Shown here piece after piece: positions 33,713 through 45,306 of a stretch of DNA of 64,000 bases (the first letter of the stretch is position 1; each line of letters begins with the position of its first letter). The position numbers were made by a program, and so were the translations under genes. The DNA comes from Nectonema munidae. Its lineage: Eukaryota > Nematomorpha > Nectonematoida > Nectonematidae. A model generated the notes under the pieces. The model saw only the letters and a program-made list of their open reading frames with translations. It did no database searches and was not told the origin of the DNA. The stretch covers positions 186,001 to 250,000 of the forward strand of contig JAUIRK010000677.1 of NCBI GenBank assembly GCA_030549495.1, given 5' to 3'.

Positions 33713-35583
33713 CTTATTTTCATAAGACAGTTCGCCTCATTATTTTCATAAGACATTTTGTTTCATGGACAATTCGCCCCGTTTTTTTCATAAGACATTT
33801 TGTCTCATGGACAATTTTAAAAAATTAAGAGATAATATGATTAATTTGAAATAATTTAATAGAGGTAAAATAAACAAGAATATAAAATTTTTTAATAATT
33901 TTACACATAAAATAAGCAAAGATGGATGAAACAAATAGCCTATGAGACAATTTGTCCAGGGAGAAATTGTTTATGGGGCGAAATGTCTGTCGATCTTTCT
34001 TTATGCTTCCTATTATTTTGAAATTATTCTGAGAACAGACGGTTCCATTTTAAAATAGTGAAAATTGCTTTATTAGTTTATTTTGTTTCCTTCTCTCTTA
34101 TGTTAATTATGTAACAAAATTTTCAATTTTGAGTAAAAGGTAAGGTGCAGCGGGTGTATTTTCATTGACAAGGCACTGGTGTACCGCTTATGTCAAACTG
34201 AACAAATTCGTATCGATGAGGAATCGAATCCAGAGGCTTCCGTGCTGAGTCCATCACCTTAACCAACCTGCCATGCCAAACATAGAGTATGCTGTAGGGG
34301 ATACGTCAAATTAGTTTTCAAAAAATTGTTATGCTCTAAAATTTTTTTAGTTTTTGTTGAAGCTCTATAACTTTTTTTCTTTAAAAGTTATTATAAAAGG
34401 CAAATCATTGCAAAATGTTAAGTTATTTTACTTTTTGTAGCTTGTATCAATTTAGCTTTTAAACTATTTTTGAATTATGTTGAGTAAAATGAAATAATGC
34501 CATCTTAATTTTTTGTTTTATTTTTGTTTGCACAATTATAACTTCATTTTATACCCTTGCCGCTGAATCAATCACATTTTTTCATATAAACATCGCAGGG
34601 TGTCTAGTAGACTCTTTGCCTATAGACTACATTCACTCATATAAACTATCCAACTTTCAGTTATTTGTTTTCTCTATGAATCAAATATTCTTTCATCAAT
34701 TCCTCTAATGTGCCTGGTAGACTACTTCATTTTTCAAATGAAAAGCCTATTCCACCCCCTAACAATTTTGGATTTTTTTAAACTAGTATATATTTCGATG
34801 GTTGTAGGAAAAAATGCCCCCAATTAAAAAGTAGGAAAAAATATCCCCTAATTTTTGATTTTCAGGATTTTTTTAATTATATAAATATTTTTATTTGGTA
34901 CCGTTTTGAAAGGCTAAATTTCTAAAATTTCTTAATCTATAGGGTTTTTTCTTTATAAAGTTCTTGAAAACAATAGCAAACGTGCAGCTTTGTGGGAATG
35001 TGTTCTTAAAATCAGTTAAAACACAAATTATATTTAGAAAGTGTTCTGATACACACAAAGTCCAAAAATATTTGATTTTATAAAAAAAAATTTGTATTTA
35101 AAAAATTGTCGTATGCTGAGTTTTTTAGTTTACTTTAATTAAATATTAAATGTTTTAGATGAAAAGTTGACTTTTTGTTTTTTTACAAAAAATCTTTATT
35201 TGACATCTTTTTAAAAAAAAAATTTTTTTAATTTTAATTAATAATTTTTTGAAATTTTTTGTGTTGGGGAATTTTTTCCTAATTTTAAATTTGGGTATTT
35301 TTTTCTACTTTTTAATTGGGGCATTTTTTCTGCGCACCATATTCGATATGGAAATTTAATTAAAATATTTTCGCTGGAAGTATAGTATTTAAATTCACCA
35401 ATTTTGTAAAAAAAAATATATAAAGTAGTCTTATATATTTAGGACTTTAGGTATGCGCTGAATACACTCTATTTTAAAGGATTGCTTAAATATTTGGTCT
35501 CCCGTGGTATTTCCAGACCAATAATTTTGAAAATTGCAACAAAAAAATTTCGCCCCCAATAATTTTGAGGATGTGCGCTCCTG
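33713..35583 (-). mobile_element. hAT-like repeat family, copy B (truncated)
   Basis: Same family as copies A, C and D, oriented so that the CAGGAGCGCAC terminus is at 35583. The other end begins in the 42-bp minisatellite (three units) and abuts the LINE (CTT)n tail, so the distal terminal part is missing. It lacks the CACTA insertion and shows the empty target near 35240. The tRNA-like segment is at about 34211-34280. Confidence 0.88.
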
Positions 35584-35589
35584 AATTGT

Positions 35590-36220
35590 ATATTTTTAGA
35601 TGTTAAAATATTTTGTTGTTTATAATTGAATAGAAACAAAATAACATTTCAGTGGTCTGACAAAGCCATGAAGGAGAAAACATGCTTGCGCTATTTTATC
35701 ATATATAAAAATCGTAAAAAGTGCTCCGAATGATTTGAATTAATTGCTAATATTTATTTAGAAAAACAAATACCAAGCTCTCAATTCGCATGCAGGACTG
35801 TCAAATGCCGATCTTTTCCGAGATTTATTTGTTTTACCGGACGATTAATAAAGTAATACTATAGGAATTAGAAAAATCCATTTCAAAGTGGGATTAGTTA
35901 TCTTTTTTATTATGCAAACTTTATAATAACTTTCATGTTTACCCATAAGCAAATTTTTGATTTTTTGGAAAAGAACTTTGCAGTTTTATATTTCGAGTAA
36001 GGCAAGCACTAATTTTATCCTTTGGGGATCATACATATATAAGTCTCCTACTAGGGACACGGGTAAACTAATTCTAGATGACAGCACGAATAGTATCCAA
36101 GTAGACTACCAAAACTACAATAACAAACACTTTTATTGCAATATAACTTGCAAGGTATGCTAAAAATGTATATAGACTAAGATTAGTGCTGATATTTAAT
36201 TACTATTTAGAGATTACTAA
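35590..36220. other. Stretch without recognisable gene
   Basis: AT-rich sequence before the CACTA-like relic. It may be its 5' part, but no motif can be read. An open frame at 35957-36163 shows no family resemblance. Confidence 0.45.
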
Positions 36221-36995
36221 ACCCCTCTTATTCTGATCCTTGCAAATGGAGACTCTTTATCGATGCGTAAAAAATAGATTTAAAGCTGTTTTGTTGCATA
36301 ACGGTAACGAATTACCTTTTTTGGTGATTGCATATGCTATAAATTGAAAAAAGACATCACAATGGAAGAAATACTAATACCAATGGATCTTATGTTTCAT
36401 TTGGGAATGGAATATAAGACATAGGTCTTAGAATTATGTCAAAAAAGAATGGACTTCTAGAAAATCGATCGAGTTTGGAAAAATCAATATGAAAAATACT
36501 CTTCTAGTTAAAGAAAAAAATCCTCCCTATACATTTGTTTATAAAATCGAAATCAATGAAAAATGCCCTCGTTAAAAATGGATCTGTCTTCAACTGCTTA
36601 GAGAATAAGTTTCCAAAATTGCCAAATTAAAAGAAGGAATTTTAGAGGTTCGGAAATAAGTAAAATGTTAAAAAACCAAAACTTATTATCCCATCTTCAG
36701 GAAAAGAAGCGTGGATTTTGTTTTGTTCGGTGGTAAAATATTTCTTAGGATTAAGAGGAGAAAATAGTCGATGAATTAATTTCTTCCTACGGAAAAATAG
36801 GAATCAAAGCTGCATTTTCCTCATTCTCATATAGTTTTTTATTTATAATTGTGAATCTGCAAGTGATGAGTATAGTGAACGTTTTCACCAAGACATTATA
36901 ACTTTAGAAAAACATCATCGAGCGAAAAACAATGGAGTAGCATTTACTAGAGGATTATCGCTGAAACTTGATAAGGGGCTCTAGAAATGCAATAT
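36220..36995 (+). pseudogene. Second CACTA-like transposase, heavily decayed
   Basis: Text matches the transposase at 24.2-25.9 kb or its known relatives in several frames. PCKWRLFIDA is at about 36238-36267, then FKAVLLHNGNELPF. NGSVFNCLENKFPKL lies near 36575-36620, KEAWILFCSVVKYFLG near 36700-36750 and SERFHQDIITLEKHH near 36870-36915. The last block contains the Glu that is the likely third catalytic residue and is lost from the 24-kb copy. Numerous stops and frame changes indicate an old copy. Termini were not found. Confidence 0.75.
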
Positions 36996-37540
36996 AAAAA
37001 AAGGAAGATGAGAAGATTAAGGAATTGCAATAGCAAATTATCATATATATATATATATAGTACATATTTTTTTCAATGTTGAGTCTCCATCTAAATCTTC
37101 ACTTATTTGTTATTAAATTGTATTGGTTCAATAATGCTCCTCGCCGATCAAGTGTAAGCATATATACAATATAAATTATCATTTCTATGCCATGACCTAA
37201 GAACTGTTGATTTGAAATGATATTGGCTGTTTTTTTTAAATAACGAATTAAGATATGCCTGCCTTCATTGCTCAATTTGCAAAGAAGACATTGATGCAAT
37301 TTACCTTAGAGACCAAAACAAGCTGAATATATATGAGCAAAATATATCAATCATTTCGTTTATTTTGTTAAATACCAAGAACGGAAGGCTAGAAAGGGAA
37401 GAAGAAAATTTTAAATTTTGATAAATTTAGCAACGATATCGTTATTTGAGTTTAAAATCTGATTATAGAATATTTTATTTAAAATATTATGTTTGGAGTA
37501 AATATTTCTTTTTGGCTAATGTAATGGTGATGATGAGAAA
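36996..37540. other. Stretch without recognisable gene
   Basis: AT-rich with a short (AT)n tract at 37043-37060. A 66-codon minus-strand frame at 37099-37299 shows no known motif. This is the intergenic space downstream of the LST8 gene. Confidence 0.5.
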
Positions 37541-37544
37541 GACG

Positions 37545-37556
37545 TTTATTTTTATT
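37545..37556 (-). promoter_or_regulatory. Candidate polyadenylation signal of the LST8 gene
   Basis: On the minus strand this reads AATAAAAATAAA, two overlapping-type AATAAA hexamers about 130 bp after the LST8 stop codon, a normal distance for a metazoan 3' end. Confidence 0.55.
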
Positions 37557-37683
37557 AGGGTCATCAAGATACTCATTTAAAATGGAACACCCGTTTAAAC
37601 AGCTTAATAAGGTTAGAAAGTGAATCAATTGTTATCAATTGATAATAATCTTTGTAAAAAGAGGATATGGGAATCTGACGTCT

Positions 37684-38679
37684 TCAGTCTCTAAGCGCAA
37701 CCGAAGTTAAACCTTTTTGATGTCCAATGAACTCTCTTTTGAGGCAACCGTCTTTCAAGTCATAGAGTCGTGCTTGATGATTTGAAGATGTTGTTATGAC
37801 GTATTGAGAATCCTTACTAATCTTTGCATCCCATACCCAACGATTACCCAATTCGGAAAGGGTATGCATCAAAATTCCATCCTCTTTCAAATCCCAAATT
37901 TTAGCCGTTCCATCATCTGAAGTTGTTACTAGTATATCGGCAGATGAATTTAACTGTGTAGTTAAAAGGTATCGTTTATGCGCAGAGATCCTCAACTTTG
38001 GATCGGGTAAATTTGTTTCAGCTTCGTTGTCTAGCTCAAGGGTTTTACTAACGAAGATCAAATCCCAGAGAATGGCTTGGCCAGTTGATGTTCCGAAAGC
38101 TAAATAATTGGCCTCACTGCAAATGGACAAACTGACGATTGGGGCAGTGGGTAAAGGGGAAAGTTTTTCATTTTCTTCGTTCCTCACATCCCAAAAATAA
38201 ATACTTCCATCCAAAGATGCAGCGATGAGTATCATTTGATTTGGGTGAAGGATGAAAGAAGAAATTCCGCTAGTTGCACCGGTTGACAGAGCTTTTTGGC
38301 AGGTATTCGCACGCGTATCCCAAACACAGAGCGTTCCATCTTCACCACTAGAAAAAAGCCATTGGCCAGTAGCATCGAATAACACACACGTGCAATTTCC
38401 GGAATGGCCTTCAAAGTCCGTTATCGGATTTGTAGCTCCGGACAAAAAATCGTACAAACGGATGTGCTTATATCCAGCAGCAACGATAAACGCGCTCTCA
38501 CCATACGAAAAAGCAAGCGAGTTCACGGCAGAGTCAGGATGCTGTAGGATTTGAGAGCAAGATGCTTGAGAGGCATCCCAAAGACGAATCGTATGATCGT
38601 AGCCACCTGTGCCTATGAACGGTGCCGCGGAAAGTGATGATTGGTTCGATGAGGAAAAGAGCGAACTTTCGACCATCAC
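37684..38679 (-). CDS. lst8: LST8-like WD40 protein, TOR complex subunit
   Basis: A 331-residue, single-exon host protein. LST8 (mLST8/GbetaL) is a beta-propeller that binds the TOR kinase domain in TORC1 and TORC2 in the cytoplasm and on lysosomes. Seven WD-type blades end at LWD 33-35, LYD 75-77, VWD 119-121, FWD 162-164, LWD 205-207, IWD 261-263 and LYD 305-307. Diagnostic LST8 text includes TGGYDHTIRLW (24-34), VAAGYKHIRLYD (66-77), LHPNQ (144-148), ISAHKRYLLT (231-240), DSQYVITTSS (290-299) and KREFIGHQK (314-322). The length fits the family (about 320-330). The ATG chosen precedes a short unstructured N-terminus. Compared with vertebrate LST8 it is quite divergent, and the blade 5-6 linker (209-230) is acidic and longer. 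The missing introns could mean a retrocopy, but the frame is fully intact. Confidence 0.87.
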   Translation of the reverse strand: MMVESSLFSSSNQSSLSAAPFIGTGGYDHTIRLWDASQASCSQILQHPDSAVNSLAFSYGESAFIVAAGYKHIRLYDFLSGATNPITDFEGHSGNCTCVLFDATGQWLFSSGEDGTLCVWDTRANTCQKALSTGATSGISSFILHPNQMILIAASLDGSIYFWDVRNEENEKLSPLPTAPIVSLSICSEANYLAFGTSTGQAILWDLIFVSKTLELDNEAETNLPDPKLRISAHKRYLLTTQLNSSADILVTTSDDGTAKIWDLKEDGILMHTLSELGNRWVWDAKISKDSQYVITTSSNHQARLYDLKDGCLKREFIGHQKGLTSVALRD

Positions 38680-38835
38680 ATTATCTTCAGACAGTAGTAG
38701 TTCGTCTCAATTTCAAGGAGTAAAACCTCAAAAAGAAGAGGAAACTATAGAACTGATTCTAATTAAAAAGTTACGATTACTGCAACGATATAATCAATGA
38801 GACAAGCCGAAACTCGACTTAGTTTTCACTATTTG
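38680..38835 (-). promoter_or_regulatory. Likely LST8 upstream region
   Basis: About 150 bp between the LST8 start and the satellite upstream. No TATA box or other motif is convincing. An open frame on the opposite strand (38609-38800) overlaps the gene start and is probably chance. Confidence 0.35.
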
Positions 38836-39450
38836 GTTTGAAAATTTATGAAAGTGTCTATCAAATTTGCGGTTTACGGTTCAAAATTATATCTATGAAT
38901 ATTATTCAATTAAAAAAACACATTTTCATACTAAATCAAGCATGCCAATTTAATTTCGAAGTCATTTTTTTGCAATTTGGCTTTCAAAATGTCTTAAAGT
39001 GTCAATCAATTTTTGGTTTACGTCTGAAACTCCTAGAATATTAATTAAATTTAACCAAGTATTTTTTATACCAAATCGAGCATGCCAATTTCATTTCTCA
39101 ACTCAGTTTTAGCAACTATGATTTGGAAATGTCTAAAAGTATTTGCAGTTTAAGTCTGAGAAAGTGTCTCCAAAAACATTTATCCATATTTTAAATAAAA
39201 TATATTTTTTAAAATAATCGAACAGGCGGATTTTATTTCTCCAATCATTTTTTGCAATAGAAGTGCGAAAATTTTAAACATATTTGTGGTTGACGGCAAA
39301 AATTATTTCCTAGAATATTATTTATATTCTCAACAAATATTTTTTATAGTAGATTTCCATGCTGATTTCATTTTTGGACTCAGTTTTCGTAATTAGAATG
39401 TGAAAATGTCAATCAAATATGTCAGTTTCGCATGGAAATAAAAAATTTTT
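38836..39450 (+). repeat. Diverged tandem satellite, about 140-bp unit
   Basis: Related units begin with AAATCAAGCATGCCAATTT (38934), AAATCGAGCATGCCAATTT (39074), TAATCGAACAGGCGGATTT (39216) and AGATTTCCATGCTGATTTC (39350). Each includes a GTGAAAATGTC-like and a GTTTACG-like block. Spacings are 140, 142 and 134 bp. About four diverged copies lie directly upstream of the LST8 gene. Confidence 0.8.
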
Positions 39451-39526
39451 AAAATTTATTCAAGATCTTCTTTAAGCTCTCCATTATCTGACATTGTATC
39501 CAAATTAAAAGAGTATGCATTCAAAA

Positions 39527-42491
39527 CAGGGGCGCACACCCCTCCCCCCCCCTAATGTGTTTTCAGGGGGCAAAAATGACCTTCGCCCCCCAATAATTTT
39601 CTATAAGTAAGAGTTATTGCTTGTTTTTGAAACATATATGATGATCGCATTATAGGATGTAATGATCATTCGAATACATGATAATGTAAGATACGAGAAT
39701 AAAAGAGTAAGTTTGACTCGAGTCAAACATCATGCCAAGCTGCTCTCAATACCTATCAAAAATATTTTACAAACGATGTGATAGCTATATAATAATAATA
39801 TTCCATTGTTTCAATATGCACACAATAAGTAAGCAATGTTTATCGCAGTGTCCTCCTTGTAGTATTTTTGAGCAAACACATGTTGATGATCCACTAGATT
39901 TTCTCATCTTCTTCTGTCACAGTGATTATATTTCTCTTTCTGTCTCGTCTGTTTTTCTCTTCCGCTTTCTCTGCTAAAACTCAATCATTCACGCAAGCTC
40001 TCTTCTTTCATTCAAGCCCTCTTCTCTTGTTAAGCTCTCCTATCTCATTCAGCTCTCTTCTCTCCAGTGACGTAGTTAGGCTGGGGCATGAGGGGCCGTG
40101 CCCACACTCCTATGTACCGCATGGTGCCCCCATGCATCTTATGCGATATCAGTTTTTGAAAATTTCTCTAATGAAAGGATCAAGAAAGTATAAATAATGT
40201 TGCGCAAGTTTTTTGTTTTTAAATTGTGCCCCTTATATCAACTTTTTTTGGCTACACCACTGCTTCTGTCTAATTTGCATTTAGAGTTAAATTTAAATAG
40301 TTTTCAATCATTACGATTTTATATCAATGAATATTGTTAGACTCGCGCTAAGAATTTTTTTTCAACAAAAGTCACAATCTTTATCGCTACGTTTGCTACA
40401 TTTTGTAACATTTGAAAACTTTAATATTCAAAAAAACGCAATAATTTTCCTTTCTCGTATACTTTGATTTATGTTAGTTTGGTCCTCAGACATTTCGCTC
40501 CATTATTGTCATAAGACAGTTCGTCTCTTGGACAATTCACCCCATTATTTTCATAAGACAGTTCGTCCCATGGACAATTCGCCCCATTATTTTCATAAGA
40601 CATTTTGTTTCATGGACAATTCGCCCCGTTATTTTCATGACATTTTGTCTCATGGACAATTCTAAAAAATTAAGAGATAAAATGAATAATTTGAAATAAT
40701 TTAATAGAGATAAAATAAACAAGAATATAAAATTTTTTAATAATTTTACACATATAATAAGCAAAGATGGATGAAACTAATAGCCTATGAGACAATTTGT
40801 CAGGGGGCGAAATGTTTGTCGACCGTTAGTTTAAGTAATTTTTTAATTATAAGGGTTGGCTACTTAAACGTTGGCTTTTGCTGCTTATAAAAACTTGAAA
40901 ATATCAAATAAACTCTAATTCTTTATGCCTCCTATTATTTTGAAATTATTCTGAGAACAGACGGTTCCATTTTAAAATAGTGAAAATTGCTTTATTAATT
41001 TATTTTGTTTCCTTTCTCTCTTATGTTAATTATGTAAGAAATTTTGAGTAAAAGGTAAGGTGCAGCGGGTGTATTTTCATTGACAAGGCACTGATGTACC
41101 GCTTATGTCAAATTATGAACAAATTCGTGTCGATGAGGAATCGAATCCAGAGGCTTCCGTGCTAAGTCCATCATCTCAACCAACCTGCCATGCCACCCAT
41201 AGAGTATGCAGTAGAGGATGCGTCAAATTAGTTTTCAAAAACTTAAGTTATGCTCTAAAATTTTTTAGTTTTTTTGGAGCTCTATTTTCTGATAGACTTT
41301 TTTTCCTTAAAAGTTATTATAAAAAGCAAATCATTGCAAATGTTAAGTTATTTTACTTTTTGTAGCTTGTATCAATTTAGCTTTACTATTTTTGAATGAT
41401 GCTGAGTAAAATGAAATAATGCGATCTTAATTTTTTGTTTGCACAATTATAACTTCATTTTATACCCTTGCCCCTGAATCAATCACATTTTTTCATATAA
41501 ACATCGCAGGGTGTCTACTGTCTAGTAGACTCTTTGCCTTTAGACTAATTCACTCATATAAAACTATCCAACCTTCAGTTATTTGTTTTCTCTATGAATC
41601 AAAATATTCTTTCATCAATTCCTGTAATGTGCCTAGTAGACTACTTCATTTTTCAAATGAAAAACCTATTTCACCCCCTAACAATTTTGGATTTTTTTAA
41701 ACTACTGTATATTCGATGGTTGTAGGTAAAAATGCCCCCCAATTTTTGATTTTCAGGATTTTTTTTAAGTATATAAATATTTTTATTTCGTACTGTTTTG
41801 AAAGGCTAAATTTCTAAAATTTCTTAATCTATAGGGTTTTTTTCTTTATAAAGTTCTTGAAAACAATAGCAAAGGTGCAGATTTGTGGGAATGTGTTATT
41901 AAAATCAGTTAAAACACAAATTATATTTAGAAAGTGTTCTGATACACAAAGTCCCAAAATATTTGCTGTTTTATAAATTATTTTTTTTGTATTTAAAAAA
42001 TTGTCGTATGCCGAGTTTTTTAGTTTACTTTAATTAAATTTTAAATGTTTTAGATGAAAAGTTAACTTTTTTTTTTACAAAAAACCTTTATTTGACATAT
42101 CTTTTTAAAAAAAAATTTTTTTAATTTTAATTAATAATTTTTTGATTTTTTTGTGTTGAGGCATTTTTTCCTAATTTTAAATTGGGGCATTTTTACTGGT
42201 GGCGTTTTTTCCTATTTTTTAATTGGGAGCATTTTTTCTGCGCACTATATTCGATATGCAAATTTAATTAAAATATTTTCGCTGGAAGTATAGTATTTAA
42301 ATTCACCAATTTTGTAAAAAAAATAAAGTAGTCTTATAAATTTAGGACTTTAGGTATGCTCTGAATACACTCGATTTTAAAGGATTGCTTGAATATTTGG
42401 TCTCCCGTGGTATTTCCAGACCACTAATTTTGAAAATTGCAACAAAAAAATTTCGCCCTCCCCCCAATAATTTTGAGGATGTGCGCCCCTG
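39527..42491 (-). mobile_element. hAT-like repeat family, copy C (longest two-ended composite copy)
   Basis: Both termini are present: CAGGGGCGCACACCCC at 39527 and ATGTGCGCCCCTG ending at 42491. Total length is 2965 bp, without the CACTA insertion. Inside are a nested older MITE (40065-40262), four units of the 42-bp minisatellite (about 40490-40645), the tRNA-like segment (41127-41202) and the GC-less interior. The flanking 8-mers (ATTCAAAA and ACCCAATT) do not match, so the ends may have diverged or recombined. No transposase gene was seen. Confidence 0.88.
40065..40262 (+). mobile_element. Nested hAT MITE (CAGTGRCGTAG termini), in copy C
   Basis: A 198-bp element starting CAGTGACGTAG and ending GGCTACACCACTG, with hAT-like terminal inverted repeats. 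Flanks are CTTCTCTC (40057-40064) and CTTCTGTC (40263-40270), seven of eight identical. The same insertion at the same site is in copy D, so it predates the spread of the family. Confidence 0.88.
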
Positions 42492-42774
42492 ACCCAATTT
42501 CTAATCAAAGACCTGAGATCATGTTAGATAAAAGCCCATAAAATTAAAATCTCATAAAAAAATTTACTAATAAGCCTATAGATGGGTTATTTATATCATA
42601 ATATATTTAATGATAACTAATGAACTTAGCAGTAACATTTTTATAAAAATTGTTGTAAAATTACACAGTGAAAAATATTACTGGCTGCTGATCTAACTAA
42701 ACAGAGCACGTTTAGCCTTCTTTAGTTTGATTCTTGTTCTTTATTTAATCCTTCCCTTAGTTTACTAAAACCCT
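42492..42774. other. Spacer without recognisable gene
   Basis: AT-rich sequence between copy C and the candidate piggyBac terminus. No structure was seen. Confidence 0.45.
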
Positions 42775-44350
42775 TTAACCCAATAAGAGTAGTTTTTTAA
42801 CTTTTTTTAGAATAACATTCTTAACATTGATATTTTTACATAAGTTTAAATGGAAAAACAAAGAAGTTATCATTGTGTAATTAAATGGTCCACAAGTGAA
42901 CAACGGCGAAAAGTGTAAACAAAAAATGTTAAATACAAAACTTTATTCAATATTAAAAAAATTCAAAAAACTATTCATGATAAAGTGGAAATCAATCTCT
43001 GTGTATGTTCTTTTGCCAAGCATAGCAACATAAAATTGAATTTTTCTTACAGACAACGCATTTTCTTTGTTGCTGTCTCAAAACAGAGACTAAATAATGT
43101 CCACCAACACTTCTTGAGCTTTTAGAAAGATGCGAAGAAGGTCGAAGTTTTCTCTTGATTTGCAAACCTTTCAGTTGTAACAAATCTCTACGAAAATTCA
43201 GGTGTGAAAGCTTACTTTCTGGATACGTATTTCCATAATCTTTCCATGCACCAGCTACTGAAACATTTATGTACTTTTCAATGAGATGAGGACATTCTAT
43301 TTCCATTTTTTTCTTCTCCAAACGAGAATATCGTTTGATTTTTCCCATAGGGTTTTGACTTTTTAGTACAGAAATTAAGATCTTACATTTAGAATGTAAC
43401 TATTTTTCCATTTCAAGAAAAACACTGTGCGATTGGATCTAAAATCAAAACAACCTCTCATTTTTTTCTTTAGTTCTTTATCCTCGATCAAAGTACATTT
43501 ATTAGTTCTATTACTTCTAACGGTACCCATTGCTTTTATGTTTTGTTCGCTTAAATTTCAAAATAGAAATGTGCGTCGAAGGGTTTTCTAACGCTTCGAT
43601 GAAATTTTTGACAACCTGCAACCTAAAGGCATCTTTTTGACTGAAAAATTTTGCTCTTTACCTTGATAAATGTGCAAAGCTAAAGGACAACCCGAAGATG
43701 AATACATGCACCAAATTTTATACGCAAATCTAATGGGTTTACCTCTTATAAATTGCTTACATGAGTGAGGCCCATAGTAAGGAACTATAGACTCACCTAT
43801 GCTTATGTCCTTATAGAAATGACTAAATTTTACAAAATTTAAATTTAACATTTCATATATTGGTTTAACTTTGCCATTTTGTATTTCAAGTCGATTCTAC
43901 TATTGTCAACAATATGTAAATATTTTTTAATTTCCCTAAATCTCTTTCTTGACATTACTTGACTAACCAATTGTGCGCCAAGATCTAATTATCTTTACAA
44001 TCTAAAGATACCATTTCATTTTTTTGGTTTGCATAAGATGTCTCGGCTAACGTATTCTTTTGGAAAAACTTTGTAAAAGAAATCAATAGGCTCCAAAGCA
44101 ATATCTGTAGAAGTTTCGCAAACTTCAATGTGTGAACATGAGATGAGGGTTTTATCAAAAAAAAACTTTTTTTTCCATCGACAAATTTGAACCTCATCTT
44201 CTTCAACATTCGAAGAATTCACTTCGATTTCTCCACAGGTATCTTTAGGAAAAGTATCAAGCATATCATTTTCATCAATGTCTTCTGTATCCGTAACAAC
44301 ATGCTGACACACCACTGCTTTTTCTTTTATTTTATTGACTCTGTCCATTA
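42775..44350 (-). mobile_element. piggyBac-type transposon relic
   Basis: A minus-strand piggyBac transposase in three main pieces. A candidate terminus TTAACCCAATAAGAG lies at 42775, about 215 bp past the C-terminus. No matching TTAA end was found on the other side. A 14-bp direct repeat ATGGTCCACAAGTG occurs at 42886 and 44798, flanking the gene, and its meaning is unclear. Confidence 0.75.
42992..44348 (-). pseudogene. piggyBac transposase, broken
   Basis: N-terminus at 44016-44348: an acidic region (EDIDENDMLDTF) that is common before the catalytic domain. Middle at 43588-43851: DISIGESIVPYYGPHSCKQF, then RGKPIRFAYKIWC, the piggyBac signature around the second catalytic region. In active relatives the text is DEXMVPYYGXHSXKQFIRGKP, and here Glu-Ser stands where Asp-Glu is usual. 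C-terminus at 42992-43348: VAGAWKDYGNTYPESKLSHL, then CVVCKKNS and CYAWQKNIHRD, the remains of the cysteine-rich DNA-binding finger. Frames differ between pieces, so several breaks exist. Confidence 0.85.
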
Positions 44351-45300
44351 CTATTAGTTTATATTATAAAAAAGGGATCAAGTTTTGTGTAATCTAATAT
44401 GATAGATTATTCCCATGTATGTGATAGCACGTATGGAATGTAAATCCTAAAAAAACTAGAACCACATCATTGATTTTATTCACTTTCATCATCACATTGA
44501 TTCCTTTGATTATTTAAGGGCGTATAAATAAACAAAGTGAGTTTACGCATATTCACTCCATGAAAGACGAGTCATAAAAGTTTTAAATGAAACTCGTCTC
44601 ACGCAAGCGGTGATTTTCATAAACAATTTGTAAATAAATCTGCATGAAAATAATATAATATTTTAACAGTCGAAATACACAATCATTTATAATCAAGAAA
44701 AAAGATGCGATATAACGAGCAAAAAATGTAAATCGGATACTTTTTCAGTTTCTTACTTATATGTATAAAGTATAAATAGTTATCAGAATACGTATATGGT
44801 CCACAAGTGGATCTAAAAAGTTTTTGTTTGAAATCATATGAATTTTTTTTACTTTGTCAAAATCGGTCCTACAAGAAAAATAAAGATTGGAAGTTTGTAA
44901 AATAACTCATAAAAATAGGGTTATCGGGAGAACAGTTTTGAAAATATAGCCCAAAAACTCTTTAAAGATAAAAGAGATATAAAAGCACTTTATTAAACGT
45001 GTTACTATTTCATTTTTCTTATGATCACGTGTTCTCATTTCAATGTCCTTCAGATCCCTTATTTCTCGCATACTTAAATTTTTGTACTATAATAAATAAC
45101 GATTGTGAGAACAAACATGACAAATTATTTTTTGGAAAAAAAAATATTTTTGCCAATTAGATTGATACTTTCACCCATTTTTACAATGTAATAACTAAAA
45201 ATAAAGTACAGAAATGAAAAACATGGACGATATTGTATTAAAAAATTCTTTTAAATTTGAGGGATATTTTTAGTCAGAATTTAATTCCTAATCAAAAAAA
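44350..45300. other. Stretch without recognisable gene
   Basis: AT-rich DNA. It may include the 5' untranslated part and terminus of the piggyBac relic. No coding frame with family resemblance was seen. Confidence 0.5.
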
Positions 45301-45306
45301 TGCAAT

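Noticed and set aside
38609-38800. Plus-strand frame overlapping the start of LST8
   Set aside because: It is antisense to the well-supported WD40 gene, low in complexity (Ser/Glu) and without homology I can recognise.
39922-40197. Similar 91- and 116-codon frames in copies C and D (39922-40197 and 62921-63271)
   Set aside because: They run across the border of a nested MITE. Their similarity follows from shared repeat ancestry, and no protein family is recognisable.
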